From Amorphoplanes friuliensis DSM 7358 (GTDB lineage: Bacteria; Actinomycetota; Actinomycetes; Mycobacteriales; Micromonosporaceae), in the NCBI RefSeq assembly GCF_000494755.1, contig NC_022657.1, positions 5,556,001-5,620,000 on the forward strand: DNA of 64,000 nucleotides, written 5' to 3'. Positions 1 to 8,286 of the stretch are shown piece by piece; the stretch's first letter is position 1, and each line of letters begins with the position of its first letter. Position numbers and translations under genes: made by a program. The notes below the pieces were generated by a model. The model saw nothing but the letters and a program-made list of their open reading frames with translations. It did not search any database and was not told the DNA's origin.

Positions 1-519
1 CTCGGACACCGCGTCGTACTGCTCCTGGGCCGCTTTGACCTGGGCCAGCAGGGCCGCCTTGACCTCGGGATCGGTCACCTTCGCCGCCGCCTCCCGGGCC
101 GCGGTGAACGCCTTGCCGGCCTGGGCGTCGGTCCGGCGCTGCACCGCGGTGTAGCCGGCGGTGCCGCCGCCGGACGGAACGCCGCCCGAGGAGGCCGCGT
201 CGACGGCCTTCGCGGCGTCGTCGAGGCGGCGCTCGGCGGCCGGAGAGTCGATCACGGCGACGACCTGACCCTTACGCACCTTGTCCCCGGCCTCGAACCG
301 CAGCTCGGCGAGGGTGCCCTCGGCCGGCGCGCTGACGGTGGCGGCGGCGCGGGCGGTCACCGAGCCGGACGCCTCCACGACCTCGGCGACGGTGCCCAGC
401 CGGGCGCTGCCGAGGGTGACCCCCGACGGCTCGTCACCACAGGAAGCCGCGGTCAGCGGTGGCAGGAGAGCGCAGGCGACGAGCAGGGTCACGGTGCGAC
501 GGCGTGGGGGGTGGGACAC
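1..519 (-). CDS. Efflux transporter periplasmic adaptor subunit (membrane fusion protein), partial
   Basis: The N-terminal 173 residues of a secreted adaptor of the HlyD/MacA type; the C-terminus lies beyond the left edge. A GTG start is followed by an Arg-rich stretch, a hydrophobic signal segment and a lipobox-like LTAASC, so it is probably a lipoprotein. Next comes a biotinyl-lipoyl-like half motif (residues about 40-75: GSVTARAAATVSAPAEGTL, then AGDKVRKGQVVAVIDSP) and the beginning of an Ala/Lys/Glu-rich helical hairpin. This order is typical of adaptors that work with an ABC or MacB-like transporter; the partner genes should lie to the left of the window. The substrate cannot be told from the sequence. 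Confidence 0.82.
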   Translation of the reverse strand, partial: MSHPPRRRTVTLLVACALLPPLTAASCGDEPSGVTLGSARLGTVAEVVEASGSVTARAAATVSAPAEGTLAELRFEAGDKVRKGQVVAVIDSPAAERRLDDAAKAVDAASSGGVPSGGGTAGYTAVQRRTDAQAGKAFTAAREAAAKVTDPEVKAALLAQVKAAQEQYDAVSE

Positions 520-798
520 GAGCGCCACTCTATGCCGGGGCACCGACGAAAAATGCGGGCCGAACGGGCGGCTGATCTATATCGGTCGGGTGGCCCCAGA
601 TACCGCCCCGGTGTCGGTTATCCGCCCGTCGGCCGACCGGAGGGCGACTGCGCAGCTCACGGGCGGGTGCGAGGGTGAGTTCAGGCCCTCGACAGCGGGC
701 CGTCCGCGAGGCACAATCGGCCGCCGGTTGAACCGAGCGCCCCACGGCGCCCGTAATCCAGGTCACGTGCCGCATCCGCGAAGACGAAGGACGGGACC

Positions 799-1020
799 AT
801 GTCGCTGCATTTCCTGCCCCGCTCGGCCGCCATGCTGCGCGCCGACGACCTGACGGTGGTGCACCACGACGACACGGTCAGCCACTTCACCGACGTGATC
901 TACACGCTGACCCGCGACGGCCTGCGCATCCTGACCCTGACCGGCGACGAGAAGATCATCATGGCGCACGACATCCTGACCACTCACGCGCATTTCGCCC
1001 ACACGCCCCTCGCCGCCTGA
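799..1020 (+). CDS. Small conserved-looking protein of unknown function
   Basis: A 73-residue protein without recognisable domain. An AAGGACGGGACC ribosome site sits just before the ATG. The protein contains a His/Asp cluster (VVHHDD) and a C-terminal His-rich segment (HDILTTHAHFAHTP), with no membrane segment or signal peptide, so it is presumably cytoplasmic. It stands alone between a divergent adaptor gene and a convergent transpeptidase and is followed by a hairpin terminator. The good ribosome site and its own terminator support it as a real gene; metal binding by the histidines is only a guess. Confidence 0.55.
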   Translation: MSLHFLPRSAAMLRADDLTVVHHDDTVSHFTDVIYTLTRDGLRILTLTGDEKIIMAHDILTTHAHFAHTPLAA

Positions 1021-1044
1021 GGCCGGCGCCGCTCCGAACGGGCG

Positions 1045-1074
1045 ACGGCCCGCCGGCTGGAGCCGACGGGCCGT
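1045..1074. terminator. Bidirectional hairpin between convergent genes
   Basis: ACGGCCCG (1045-1052) pairs perfectly with CGGGCCGT (1067-1074) across a 14-nt loop. It lies in the 73 bp between the stop codons of the small protein gene and the L,D-transpeptidase gene, so it can serve both. There is no T-tract, which is usual for high-GC actinobacteria. Confidence 0.6.
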
Positions 1075-1093
1075 ACCAGGAACCGCTGGTGGA

Positions 1094-1855
1094 TCAGGTG
1101 CCGGAGCGGCGCCCGATCACACTGACCCGCATACCGATCTTGCCGATCTTGTAATACGCCTTCGCATCGGCAGGGAGCAGGTTGACGCACCCGTGCGAGC
1201 CACGCCACGCGTCGTGGATGTACGTGGTCGTCTGGTGGAAGCCCCGGCCGCCGATGAACCGCTGCCAGTACGGCAGCCAGACCTCGTACGGGTCGGACCA
1301 TTCCTTCTTGGTGCGCTTGTTGATCTTGTAGGTACCGGACGGGGTCCGGTAGCCCTTCATGCCGGTCCGCGTGACGGTCGGCTTGAGGTAGACCTTCTTG
1401 TTCTTCATCACCCAGGTCGTCTGGTGCGTCAGGTCGACGCAGAACGTGTAACCCGAGCTCTTGGCCTTGCACTTCGACGTCTTGGTGGCGGCGAGACGCT
1501 TGGCCACCCCGTTGGTCGTCGGGCCGGCCAGCCCGGCCGCCGGCTTGATGCCGAACCGGGTCTGGAACTTCTTGATCGCCTTGCAGTCGGCGGCGGACTG
1601 CTTGCCGTCCACCGTGACCGTGCCGTAGCCGCCGATCTTCTTGAGGTAACCCTCGACCTGCTTCTGATATTTGCCCGTCGAACACGAAGCCGCGGCGGCC
1701 TTCGTGACGACGACGGCGGTGATCGGTGTCGCGCTGACCGTCCGGCCCGCGGCGCCTGCCGCGGCCGGGCCCAGAGCGACAGCCCCGAGTCCACCGCCGA
1801 CCGCCACGGCCACGAAGGCTGCGGCGAGGCGTGCGGAAACCCGCTGCACTGCCAA
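1094..1855 (-). CDS. L,D-transpeptidase with N-terminal peptidoglycan-binding domain
   Basis: A secreted enzyme that makes 3-3 cross-links in peptidoglycan. Start chosen at a TTG preceded by GGGGAGGAC at good spacing (a GTG six bases further is the alternative), giving 253 residues. Order: signal peptide (about 1-35, hydrophobic Ala/Val/Gly run), a peptidoglycan-binding_1 fold (about 55-125, with the typical AIKKFQTRFGI), then a YkuD catalytic domain with the signature GSHGCVNLL near residue 220; Cys223 is the nucleophile and the preceding His is present. It lies 92 bp behind the CAP-domain gene on the same strand, so the two may be co-transcribed. Overall length and layout fit actinobacterial YkuD proteins. 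Confidence 0.9.
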   Translation of the reverse strand: MAVQRVSARLAAAFVAVAVGGGLGAVALGPAAAGAAGRTVSATPITAVVVTKAAAASCSTGKYQKQVEGYLKKIGGYGTVTVDGKQSAADCKAIKKFQTRFGIKPAAGLAGPTTNGVAKRLAATKTSKCKAKSSGYTFCVDLTHQTTWVMKNKKVYLKPTVTRTGMKGYRTPSGTYKINKRTKKEWSDPYEVWLPYWQRFIGGRGFHQTTTYIHDAWRGSHGCVNLLPADAKAYYKIGKIGMRVSVIGRRSGT

Positions 1856-1947
1856 ATCGTCCTCCCCAGGAGATGTGTCCGCACATCGAAGCACACCTGT
1901 GCACCTGGGAAGGTCCCCCGGACGTCCGTGGCACGGATCCGGGAGGT

Positions 1948-2826
1948 TTATTGCGGGGTGGCGAAATCCTGCACCCAGTACGGGGTCCGGTCACCGGAGA
2001 AGGCCAGACCCACGCCGACCTGGTGAAGGTCGCAGTCCATGATGTTCTCGCGGTGCTCCGGGCTGTTCATCCAGCCGTTGACGACCTCGTAGACGCTGTC
2101 CTGACCGCGGGCGATGTTCTCGCCGAACCGCTTCCAGCGGTAACCCGCGTCCTCGACACGCTCACCGGCCCGGTCGCCCTGCGAGTCCTCGTGGGCGAAG
2201 TAGCCGCGCCGCGCCATGTCGGCGGCGTGCTTGTTCGCGGCCACGATCAGCCGGCGGTCGACACTGAGGTTCTCGCAGCCACCACGCCGGCGGTTCTCGT
2301 TGACCAGTTCCAGCGCCTGCTGCTGCACGGAGCTGCGCGGATCGGTCGACAGCGCCTGACTCGCGGTCACGTCCCGCTTGGCGTTGCCGGGCTGCGCGGC
2401 GAGCGTCTTCGGCTTGTCGGGCTGGGTGGCCTTGTTCCGCTTGTCCTCACCGGCATCCGCGGTCGCCGGTGTTGTCGCCGCCGCCGGGCGCGCCGGCCTG
2501 ATCACGGCCGGCCGCTGGTCGTTCGGCTGCGCCTGGTCGTCCGCGGGCTCGGCCTGATCGGCCGTCCCCGCCTGATCGTCCGGCCGGGCCTGGTGGGCCG
2601 GCGCGGCGTGACCGGCGGCAGGACCAGGATTCCCCGGTACGGCGGGTACGGCCGGAAGGTCCGCACCACCGGGAAGTTGCGGGATCGCCGGCAGGTCGGG
2701 CCACTGGACCGAGGGGGCCGTCACGGCGTCCGGAGTCTCCTCCGCACCCGCGGTGGTGGCCACCATGATCCCGCCGGCCAGTACCGCCGAGACCGCGGCG
2801 GTCACTACGACAGCAGGCTTGCGCAT
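1948..2826 (-). CDS. Secreted CAP-domain (SCP/PR-1-like, YkwD-type) protein
   Basis: The ATG is preceded by GAGGAGACAACGGG. The product (292 residues) has a signal peptide ending near AGAEE, a long Pro/Ala/Gln/Asp-rich low-complexity linker (about 45-160), and a C-terminal CAP domain of about 120 residues. Recognisable CAP features are LVNENRRRGG, KHAADMARRGYFAHED, FGENIARG, the GWMNSPEHRENIM signature and a final DFATP. Two cysteines (GGCENL, MDCDL) match the usual disulfide of bacterial YkwD proteins. The family is extracellular; biochemical function in bacteria is poorly known. It lies just upstream of an L,D-transpeptidase, pointing to a wall-associated role. Divergent from the acyltransferase gene. 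Confidence 0.87.
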   Translation of the reverse strand: MRKPAVVVTAAVSAVLAGGIMVATTAGAEETPDAVTAPSVQWPDLPAIPQLPGGADLPAVPAVPGNPGPAAGHAAPAHQARPDDQAGTADQAEPADDQAQPNDQRPAVIRPARPAAATTPATADAGEDKRNKATQPDKPKTLAAQPGNAKRDVTASQALSTDPRSSVQQQALELVNENRRRGGCENLSVDRRLIVAANKHAADMARRGYFAHEDSQGDRAGERVEDAGYRWKRFGENIARGQDSVYEVVNGWMNSPEHRENIMDCDLHQVGVGLAFSGDRTPYWVQDFATPQ

Positions 2827-3087
2827 CCCGTTGTCTCCTCTGCTCGCGGCGTCGCGCCCGTGCACGTCGCCCTCCGAGGTGGCTCAACGTCACAACCGCC
2901 CACGGGTGACTGGACGGCTCGGGCGGGCTCCGGCGCCCGTCACACCAAGATCGCCTCTGAGCTGGGGTTATGCCTCATACGCGTCGCACAACCGCACAGA
3001 CAAACAGGACACTTCACTCGTACGGGGTAACCCGCCCGGGTCCACTTGAGGACCGGACGAAGGTTATTGAGCAGGTGCCCGCATGGC

Positions 3088-3093
3088 TAGCGT
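3088..3093 (+). promoter_or_regulatory. -10 box TAGCGT for a leaderless start
   Basis: TAGCGT begins exactly 12 nt before the GTG at 3100, and there is no Shine-Dalgarno sequence in between. Transcription would therefore start at or next to the start codon. A weak TTATTG at 3064-3069 could be the -35 box (18-bp spacer). Confidence 0.45.
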
Positions 3094-3099
3094 TCGTCG

Positions 3100-4692
3100 G
3101 TGCGTAACCGTTACCTGGATCTGCTCCGGGCCGCCGCCATCGTCCGGGTCATCGTCTACCACCTGTTCGGCTGGCCCTGGCTGTCGATCCTGCTGCCCGC
3201 CATGGGCATCATGTTCGCGCTGGCCGGCTCACTGACCGCCGCCTCCCTCGACAAGCGGTCCGCCGGCAGCGTGATCACCTCCCGGCTGCGCCGCCTGCTG
3301 CCACCGCTGTGGCTGCTCGCCGCGATCGCCGTCCCCGCGATGCTCTACCTCGGCTGGACGGACGAGGACGGCGGCGACAAACCCCTGAGCTGGAAACTCG
3401 CCCTGTGGATCCTCCCCGTCGGCGACCCGCCCGGCAGCGAACGCGGCATCGACGTGTGGGAACCCCTCTGGTACATCCGGGCGTACCTGTGGTTCGTGGT
3501 GCTGTCGCCGCTGCTGTACCTCGCGTACAAGAAGATCGGCTGGGTGGCGGTGGCCGCGCCCATCATCCTGATCGCGGTCCTCGACAAGACCGACCTGACA
3601 CTGCCCTTCGGCCGCGCCGACGCGGCCATGTGGGACTTCGCCACCTACGGCGCCTGCTGGATCGCCGGCTTCGCCCACCACGACGGCCGCCTCGCCCGCC
3701 TCCACCCCCGCATCGTCCTCGCGGCGGCGACCGTCATCGGCTGCGCGGCGCTGTACTGGCTCCGCGGCCACCCCGGCGAGGACGGCTACGACCTGAACGA
3801 CGTGTCGGAATCGCAGGCGCTGTGGTCCCTGGCGTTCGTCCTGCTGGCGCTGCGCTGGCAACCGGACATGTCCTGGCTGTCCCGCAACCGTCTCGCCGAC
3901 GGCGCGGTGAACTTCCTCAACGCCCGCGCCGTGACGATCTACCTGTGGCACAACATCGCGATCGCAGCCATCTGGCCGGTGCTGACCTTCCTGGCCCTCG
4001 ACGACCTCGACATTCTGGACGGTCCGGTGGATCTCGCCGCGTCGCTGGCGCTGACGTTGCTGGCGGTGGTGGCCTTCGGGTGGGTCGAGGACGTGGCGGC
4101 GCGGCGGCGGCCGAGGTTGTGGCCGGCCGGGGCGGGCCGGGGTCCGACCTCCGGCAAGCCCGGTGATGGCGGGTTGCCACCCGGTCCTTCGGCGCCCGGC
4201 CCTTCGGCGCCCGGCCCTTCGGCGCCCGGCCCCTCGGCACTCGATCCCTCAGTGCCGGATCCTTCGGCGCCCGGCCGCCCGACAGCCGGTCTTGGTGGGG
4301 CCGGGTTCGGTGGGGCCGGGACGGATCGTGTGACAGTGGCCTTCGGGGAGCCCGGGAGCCCCGCTCCGGACCTCGGTAGGGGCCCTTCCGGGCCGCCTGC
4401 GGTCAGCTTCGGCGGACCGGTCGGCGGCGTCACGGAACCCGTGCCCGCCGACGAGATGGTGCGTCGCTCATCGCGCCGGATCGAGGGTTTTGCCGACGAC
4501 GATCGTGTCGCACCGTGGGCGGGTCCGGACCGGAAAAGCTACGGCCCCGACGGCCAAGTCGTGCCGTTTCCCGAGGCCGAGGTCTCGTTCGGGCTCCCTG
4601 CGCACACCGACGGGCCCACGCCTGATCAGGAGCAGGACGAAGCAACCGCCACGGCCGCCTGGTTCGGCAGGAAGGCCGAGGAGCGACCGTAG
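3100..4692 (+). CDS. Acyltransferase-3 family integral membrane protein with long disordered C-terminal tail
   Basis: N-terminal half (about 1-340) is a multi-spanning acyltransferase-3 domain: it opens with RYLDLLRAAAIVRVIVYHLF, where the Arg and the YHLF His match the family's catalytic entry motif, and contains LWYIRAYLWFVVLSP and YLWHNIAIA. These enzymes O-acylate sugars, lipids or antibiotics at the membrane. The C-terminal 190 residues are a Pro/Ser/Gly/Ala-rich cytoplasmic tail beginning with pentapeptide repeats of GPSAP encoded by tandem 15-bp repeats. GTG start without ribosome site, with a -10 box 12 nt upstream. The substrate is unknown; no biosynthetic neighbours give a hint. Confidence 0.82.
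   Translation: MRNRYLDLLRAAAIVRVIVYHLFGWPWLSILLPAMGIMFALAGSLTAASLDKRSAGSVITSRLRRLLPPLWLLAAIAVPAMLYLGWTDEDGGDKPLSWKLALWILPVGDPPGSERGIDVWEPLWYIRAYLWFVVLSPLLYLAYKKIGWVAVAAPIILIAVLDKTDLTLPFGRADAAMWDFATYGACWIAGFAHHDGRLARLHPRIVLAAATVIGCAALYWLRGHPGEDGYDLNDVSESQALWSLAFVLLALRWQPDMSWLSRNRLADGAVNFLNARAVTIYLWHNIAIAAIWPVLTFLALDDLDILDGPVDLAASLALTLLAVVAFGWVEDVAARRRPRLWPAGAGRGPTSGKPGDGGLPPGPSAPGPSAPGPSAPGPSALDPSVPDPSAPGRPTAGLGGAGFGGAGTDRVTVAFGEPGSPAPDLGRGPSGPPAVSFGGPVGGVTEPVPADEMVRRSSRRIEGFADDDRVAPWAGPDRKSYGPDGQVVPFPEAEVSFGLPAHTDGPTPDQEQDEATATAAWFGRKAEERP
4186..4275 (+). repeat. Six tandem 15-bp units inside the acyltransferase tail
   Basis: Units at 4186, 4201, 4216 and 4261 are identical (CCTTCGGCGCCCGGC); those at 4231 and 4246 are diverged copies. 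They encode repeated P-S-A-P-G, so the repeat is translated in phase and copy number changes would not break the frame. Confidence 0.9.
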
Positions 4693-4701
4693 GTGAGCCT
4701 G

Positions 4702-4747
4702 ATCTGATCGGGGTCCTGCCGTTCGGGCCGCGGGACCCCGATCAGAT
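4702..4747. terminator. Strong bidirectional hairpin terminator
   Basis: A perfect 15-bp stem, ATCTGATCGGGGTCC (4702-4716) with GGACCCCGATCAGAT (4733-4747), loop 16 nt. It fills the gap between the convergent acyltransferase and M64 peptidase genes and can end both transcripts. Confidence 0.8.
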
Positions 4748-4752
4748 GCGCC

Positions 4753-5718
4753 TCAGGCTGTTTCGGCGAGGATCGCTGCGGTGAGCTGGTCGATGCCGAG
4801 GAGGTTGAACTCGTTGCCCAGCGACCGCATCATCGAGTCCTCGCTCGGCCGGTAGACGCCCCGGTCGAAGTACGACCCGCCTTCGAAGGTGCCGATCACG
4901 CCGCCGTCGGGGGTCGGCTTCCCGAGGTAGCTGAACCATTTCAGCTGCTCGGCGCGCATCGTGGCCTCGTCGGCGACGGAGGTGTTCGGCTCGGGGAGTT
5001 CGCCGCCCTCGTAGGTGCCTTCGCCGCCGTACTCGTCGGCGAGGCCGCCGATCGAGTGGCCGAGCTCGTGCACGACGATGTCGCCGGAGAGCGCGTTGCC
5101 GCCGCTGGAGACGGTCACGCTCCCACCGGAACCGCCGTAGGTGCTGCTGTTGACCAGGATGAGGGCCTGGTCGGCACCGGGGGCGAGGCTCGCGTACCCC
5201 GTCGCCGCGGTCTCGTCTACGCACACGAGCCGGTCGAGGCCCGCGCAGAAGAACTCGCCGTCGAGCGCGGTGTCCTTCTCGACGCCGAGGGTCGGATCGT
5301 TGTCCGACCCGGACTGGTTCGAGACGGCGTTGACCTGCCACACGTTGAACTTGTCCTTCAGCGTCCGGAACGGCTCGATCGCGGTCAGCTGATCCCACCG
5401 CGCGAGCACCTGCTGGTGGAACAGTTCCTGCTCACCGGCGGTGTACCCGTCACCGACAAAAACCAGGTCGTACCGTGTGGCCGGCGTCCCTGTCTGCTGG
5501 ATGGTGACGACGTCGGCCGCCACGGCGGGTGCGGCGCTGGTGCGCGGCAGGTCCGCGACCTTGACACTTTCCTGGCGGATCGAGCCGTCGGGCGAGAACA
5601 CCTCCCGCACCTCGGTCCGCGTGTCGGCGGAAGCCGGCAACTGCACCAGCCCGTAGACGACGACGGTGACCGCGGCAGCTGCCGCCATCAGAGCCGTCCT
5701 GCGGCTTCGGATTCGCAT
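4753..5718 (-). CDS. Secreted M64-family (IgA peptidase type) zinc metallopeptidase
   Basis: ATG chosen after AGGAGGCGCCCGTG. The 321-residue product has an Arg-rich n-region and hydrophobic signal (RRTALMAAAAAVTVVVYGL), then a peptidase M64 domain: YDLVFVGDGYTAGEQ near residue 100 and the zinc site HELGHSIGGLADEYGGEG near residue 216, in which HELGH plus the downstream ADEY match the M64 signature. Substrate unknown; the family includes IgA-cleaving and uncharacterised secreted proteases. It follows the NarL-type regulator gene by 54 bp on the same strand, so it could be its target or co-transcribed; that is inference. Confidence 0.87.
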   Translation of the reverse strand: MRIRSRRTALMAAAAAVTVVVYGLVQLPASADTRTEVREVFSPDGSIRQESVKVADLPRTSAAPAVAADVVTIQQTGTPATRYDLVFVGDGYTAGEQELFHQQVLARWDQLTAIEPFRTLKDKFNVWQVNAVSNQSGSDNDPTLGVEKDTALDGEFFCAGLDRLVCVDETAATGYASLAPGADQALILVNSSTYGGSGGSVTVSSGGNALSGDIVVHELGHSIGGLADEYGGEGTYEGGELPEPNTSVADEATMRAEQLKWFSYLGKPTPDGGVIGTFEGGSYFDRGVYRPSEDSMMRSLGNEFNLLGIDQLTAAILAETA

Positions 5719-5772
5719 CACGGGCGCCTCCTGGATCTCGGGGATGAAGATCCAACCTACATCCAAGCCGAT

Positions 5773-6441
5773 CTATGAGTCGGGCGCCACCAATCCGGTC
5801 TTGTAGGCCAGCACAGCCGCCTGCAGCCGGTCCCGCAACTCGAGTTTCGCCAGGATCCTCCCCACATGGGTCTTCACCGTCGTCTCCGCCACGTGCAACC
5901 GCTCCCCGATCTCGGCGTTGGACCACCCTTCCGCGACCAGCAACAACACCTCGAGCTCGCGCTCGGTCAGTTGACCCAGCCGCTCGGCGTCCTTGTGCGC
6001 GGTGGGCACCACCGGCACCAGCTGCCCGGCGAACCGGTCCAGCAGCCTCCGCGTCACCCGCGGCGCCACCACGGCGTCCCCTCCGGCGATCGCCCGGATC
6101 GCCGCCAGCAACTCCCCCGGCGGCGCGTTCTTGAGCAGGAACCCACCGGCCCCCGCCTGCAGGGCCGCAAACGCATCCTGGTCGGTGTCGAACGTGGTCA
6201 GCGCCAGCACTCGTGCACTGTTCCCGTCGGCGGTGAGCTGCCGCGTGGCGGCAACACCGTCCATCACCGGCATCCGGATGTCCATGACCACCACGTCGGC
6301 CACGGTGTCTCGCAGAAGCCGCAACGCCTCGGCCCCGTCAGCCGCCTCCCCCACCACGGTCATGTCCGGCTGCGCGGACATGATGACCCGGAAGCCCGCC
6401 CGGACCAGCTCCTGATCGTCAACGACAACAACCCGGATCAC
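5773..6441 (-). CDS. NarL/LuxR-family two-component response regulator
   Basis: 222 residues from a GTG start, giving the normal receiver N-terminus IRVVVVDDQELVRAGF. Receiver domain 1-120 with acidic pair DD, phospho-acceptor Asp in VVVMDIRMPVMDG (about residue 54) and Lys in FLLKNAPP; C-terminal LuxR-type helix-turn-helix (about 155-215: LTERELEVLLLVAEGWSNAEI, TTVKTHVGRILAKL). It is the expected partner of the histidine kinase at 7087-8286 on the same strand, but a 645-bp gap separates them, which is unusual for such pairs. The start has only a weak purine stretch before it. Confidence 0.92.
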   Translation of the reverse strand: MIRVVVVDDQELVRAGFRVIMSAQPDMTVVGEAADGAEALRLLRDTVADVVVMDIRMPVMDGVAATRQLTADGNSARVLALTTFDTDQDAFAALQAGAGGFLLKNAPPGELLAAIRAIAGGDAVVAPRVTRRLLDRFAGQLVPVVPTAHKDAERLGQLTERELEVLLLVAEGWSNAEIGERLHVAETTVKTHVGRILAKLELRDRLQAAVLAYKTGLVAPDS

Positions 6442-7086
6442 CCGCCACCGCCCCGTCGCACCGTTTTCACCGCACCCCCGCCGCAGAATCCTCGATGCCC
6501 GCGCCGACCCCCAGCCCCCCGCCCGACTCCACAGCCGACACCCCCGCCGGCCGAGGTCGGGCCGGAGTGGCTCGGCCCGGTCGTGCGGGTGTCCGGCCGT
6601 GACCGCACACCAATTCGCCACCCACCGCAACTGACCCGGCCGGACCGCCGAAGCACTCGTCCAGCGCTGACCACACAACCGAGCGCCAGCCCACCGCGGG
6701 AGGGTCCGACGCAGCTCCGCCGGCATTGCCAGGTCCGCGTAGACCCAACTTCAAGGATGTCGGGCCAACAGATCTCGCCAAGGCCCGACCGCGCCGGCTC
6801 AGCCGCAACAACGTCGGCGCCCCACAACCGACCACGCCAGACCACTGAATCACCGGCCCGGACCTGGCTGCACCACAACCGGCCGCAGCCCACCGCGACC
6901 CACCGGGCCAGACCACCGGAACAACCGTCCGGACCTGACCCCACCGCGACCGAGCAGGTCGGACCGCCGGCCGGCGCGCGGTCGGCGCACGGTCGCGGTG
7001 GTCGCCGCGGGTCCAGGCCCGCCGAGAGGCAGGCCGACCGTCCTTCAGCTGGTCGGGCGCAGGCCCTTGGCGCCGAACGACCTGGG
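6442..7086. other. 645-bp gap inside the two-component operon, no convincing gene
   Basis: No reading frame here has the composition of a real protein; the available ones are Arg/Gly/Trp/Cys-rich and lack ribosome sites. The DNA is rich in repeated short words on the minus strand (GTGGTCTGGC twice, CGGTTGTG three times, GGTCGCGGTGG twice). An imperfect direct repeat of 29 bp occurs at 6838-6866 and 6909-6937 (22 of 29 identical). It may be decayed sequence, a long leader of the regulator gene, or an RNA; nothing decides between these. Confidence 0.5.
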
Positions 7087-8286
7087 TCATGGGGAGCCGC
7101 CCGGGCTGCGGGGAATCGTTGCAGTCACCTGCCAGCCACCGCCGGGGCGCGGCCCGGCGACCAGAGCGCCGCCGTGCATGGCGACTCGTTCGCGCATGCC
7201 GAGAAGACCGTGGCCGGACGAGCGGGAAGCTGCCGGCGTCGACCCGCCACCGCCGTCGTCGTCGACCTCGACCGTGACCGCACACGGGCTGAAGTGCAGT
7301 CTCAGCCGCACGGCGGCGTCAGCGCCCGCGTGGCGGAGGGCGTTGGTGAGTGACTCCTGTACGACCCGGTAGGTGGTCAGCTCCTGGGCGGCGGTCAGGC
7401 CGTCGCCGGACCCGATGGTTTCTCGGGTGACCTGGAGGCCTGAGCGTTCGACGAGGCTGTCCACCTCCGCCAGACCGACCCGGCGGCGGCTGAGGCTTTC
7501 GGGCCCGTTCGGCGTGGGTGGCGCAGCCTGCACTGGGGCCGGCCCGCGGAGAAGCTTGACCACGCGGCCCATGTCCTCCAGGGCTTCGCGGCCGGTGGCT
7601 GCGATCGTCGCCAGCGCGTCGCGGGCCGGTTGTTGTGGGCCCTGCAGGGTGTAGCTCGCCGCGTCGGCTTGGACGATCATCACGCTGAGGCTGTGGGCCA
7701 CGACGTCGTGCACCTCGCGGGCGATGGCGGCGCGTTCCTCGGCGACGGCGAGCAGTGACAGGTGGTCGCGTTCTCTTTCCAGGGTGGCGGTGCGTTCCTC
7801 GAGGCTTTCCACGTAGAGCTTTCGCGTGCGGACGCCGTAGGCCGTGACCCAGGTTGCGACCGTCACCGCGCCGACGACCCAGAGGACTACCCAGAAGTTG
7901 CCCGAGCGGGCGTTTTCGACGAAGGCGGCGACGAGCACTGCCCCGCCCGCGCCGGCGCCGGCTGTCACGCCCCATCTGAGCTGGGCGTGGTAGAGGACGA
8001 CCGAGTACATGGCGATCAGGACCGCCAGGTCGAACAGGCGGACGTAGCTGTTGAACAGCAGGTGCGCCGGAGCGAGCACAAAAACTGCCGTCAGCACGGC
8101 CAGCGGGAATTGCCGGCGCCAGATCAGGACGAGCGCCATGAGGTAGCCGCAGGTCTTGATGGGCCAGGGCAGCCCGTGCTCGATCGACACCAGGACCGCG
8201 ACCAGCGCCGCCACCGCTCCGTCGAAGAGCCAGGGGCGAATGTCCTTGCCGAGGCGCCGCACGAACACCACGATAGAAGGCTTCAT
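7087..8286 (-). CDS. Membrane sensor histidine kinase (HisKA_3 / LiaS-DesK type)
   Basis: 399 residues. About five transmembrane segments fill residues 15-150 (GAVAALVAVLVSI, LMALVLIW, VLTAVFVLAPAHLLF, AVLIAMYSVVLY, WVVLWVVGAVTVATWV) with almost no extracytoplasmic loops, so it is an intramembrane-sensing kinase. Then a coiled segment, the phospho-acceptor His in AREVHDVVAHSLSVM, and a C-terminal ATPase (DDGGGGS, GHGLLGMRERVAMHGG). Its ATG overlaps the permease stop codon (ATGA), so the kinase is translationally coupled to the FtsX permease; such coupling is known from antibiotic-sensing modules where the transporter itself is the sensor. Partner regulator at 5773-6441. Confidence 0.92.
   Translation of the reverse strand: MKPSIVVFVRRLGKDIRPWLFDGAVAALVAVLVSIEHGLPWPIKTCGYLMALVLIWRRQFPLAVLTAVFVLAPAHLLFNSYVRLFDLAVLIAMYSVVLYHAQLRWGVTAGAGAGGAVLVAAFVENARSGNFWVVLWVVGAVTVATWVTAYGVRTRKLYVESLEERTATLERERDHLSLLAVAEERAAIAREVHDVVAHSLSVMIVQADAASYTLQGPQQPARDALATIAATGREALEDMGRVVKLLRGPAPVQAAPPTPNGPESLSRRRVGLAEVDSLVERSGLQVTRETIGSGDGLTAAQELTTYRVVQESLTNALRHAGADAAVRLRLHFSPCAVTVEVDDDGGGGSTPAASRSSGHGLLGMRERVAMHGGALVAGPRPGGGWQVTATIPRSPGGSP

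Noticed and set aside
520..798. Possible small genes in the divergent region before the adaptor
   Set aside because: Frames overlap each other in all phases without ribosome sites; the region is best seen as promoters.
2827..3087. Possible c-di-AMP (ydaO-type) riboswitch before the CAP/L,D-transpeptidase genes
   Set aside because: Such riboswitches often precede wall hydrolases in actinobacteria, but the conserved core words were not found in this leader or in that of the amidase.
6438..6944. 168-codon minus-strand frame in the operon gap
   Set aside because: Gly/Arg/Trp/Cys-rich with no ribosome site or domain, running into the regulator start; judged non-coding.
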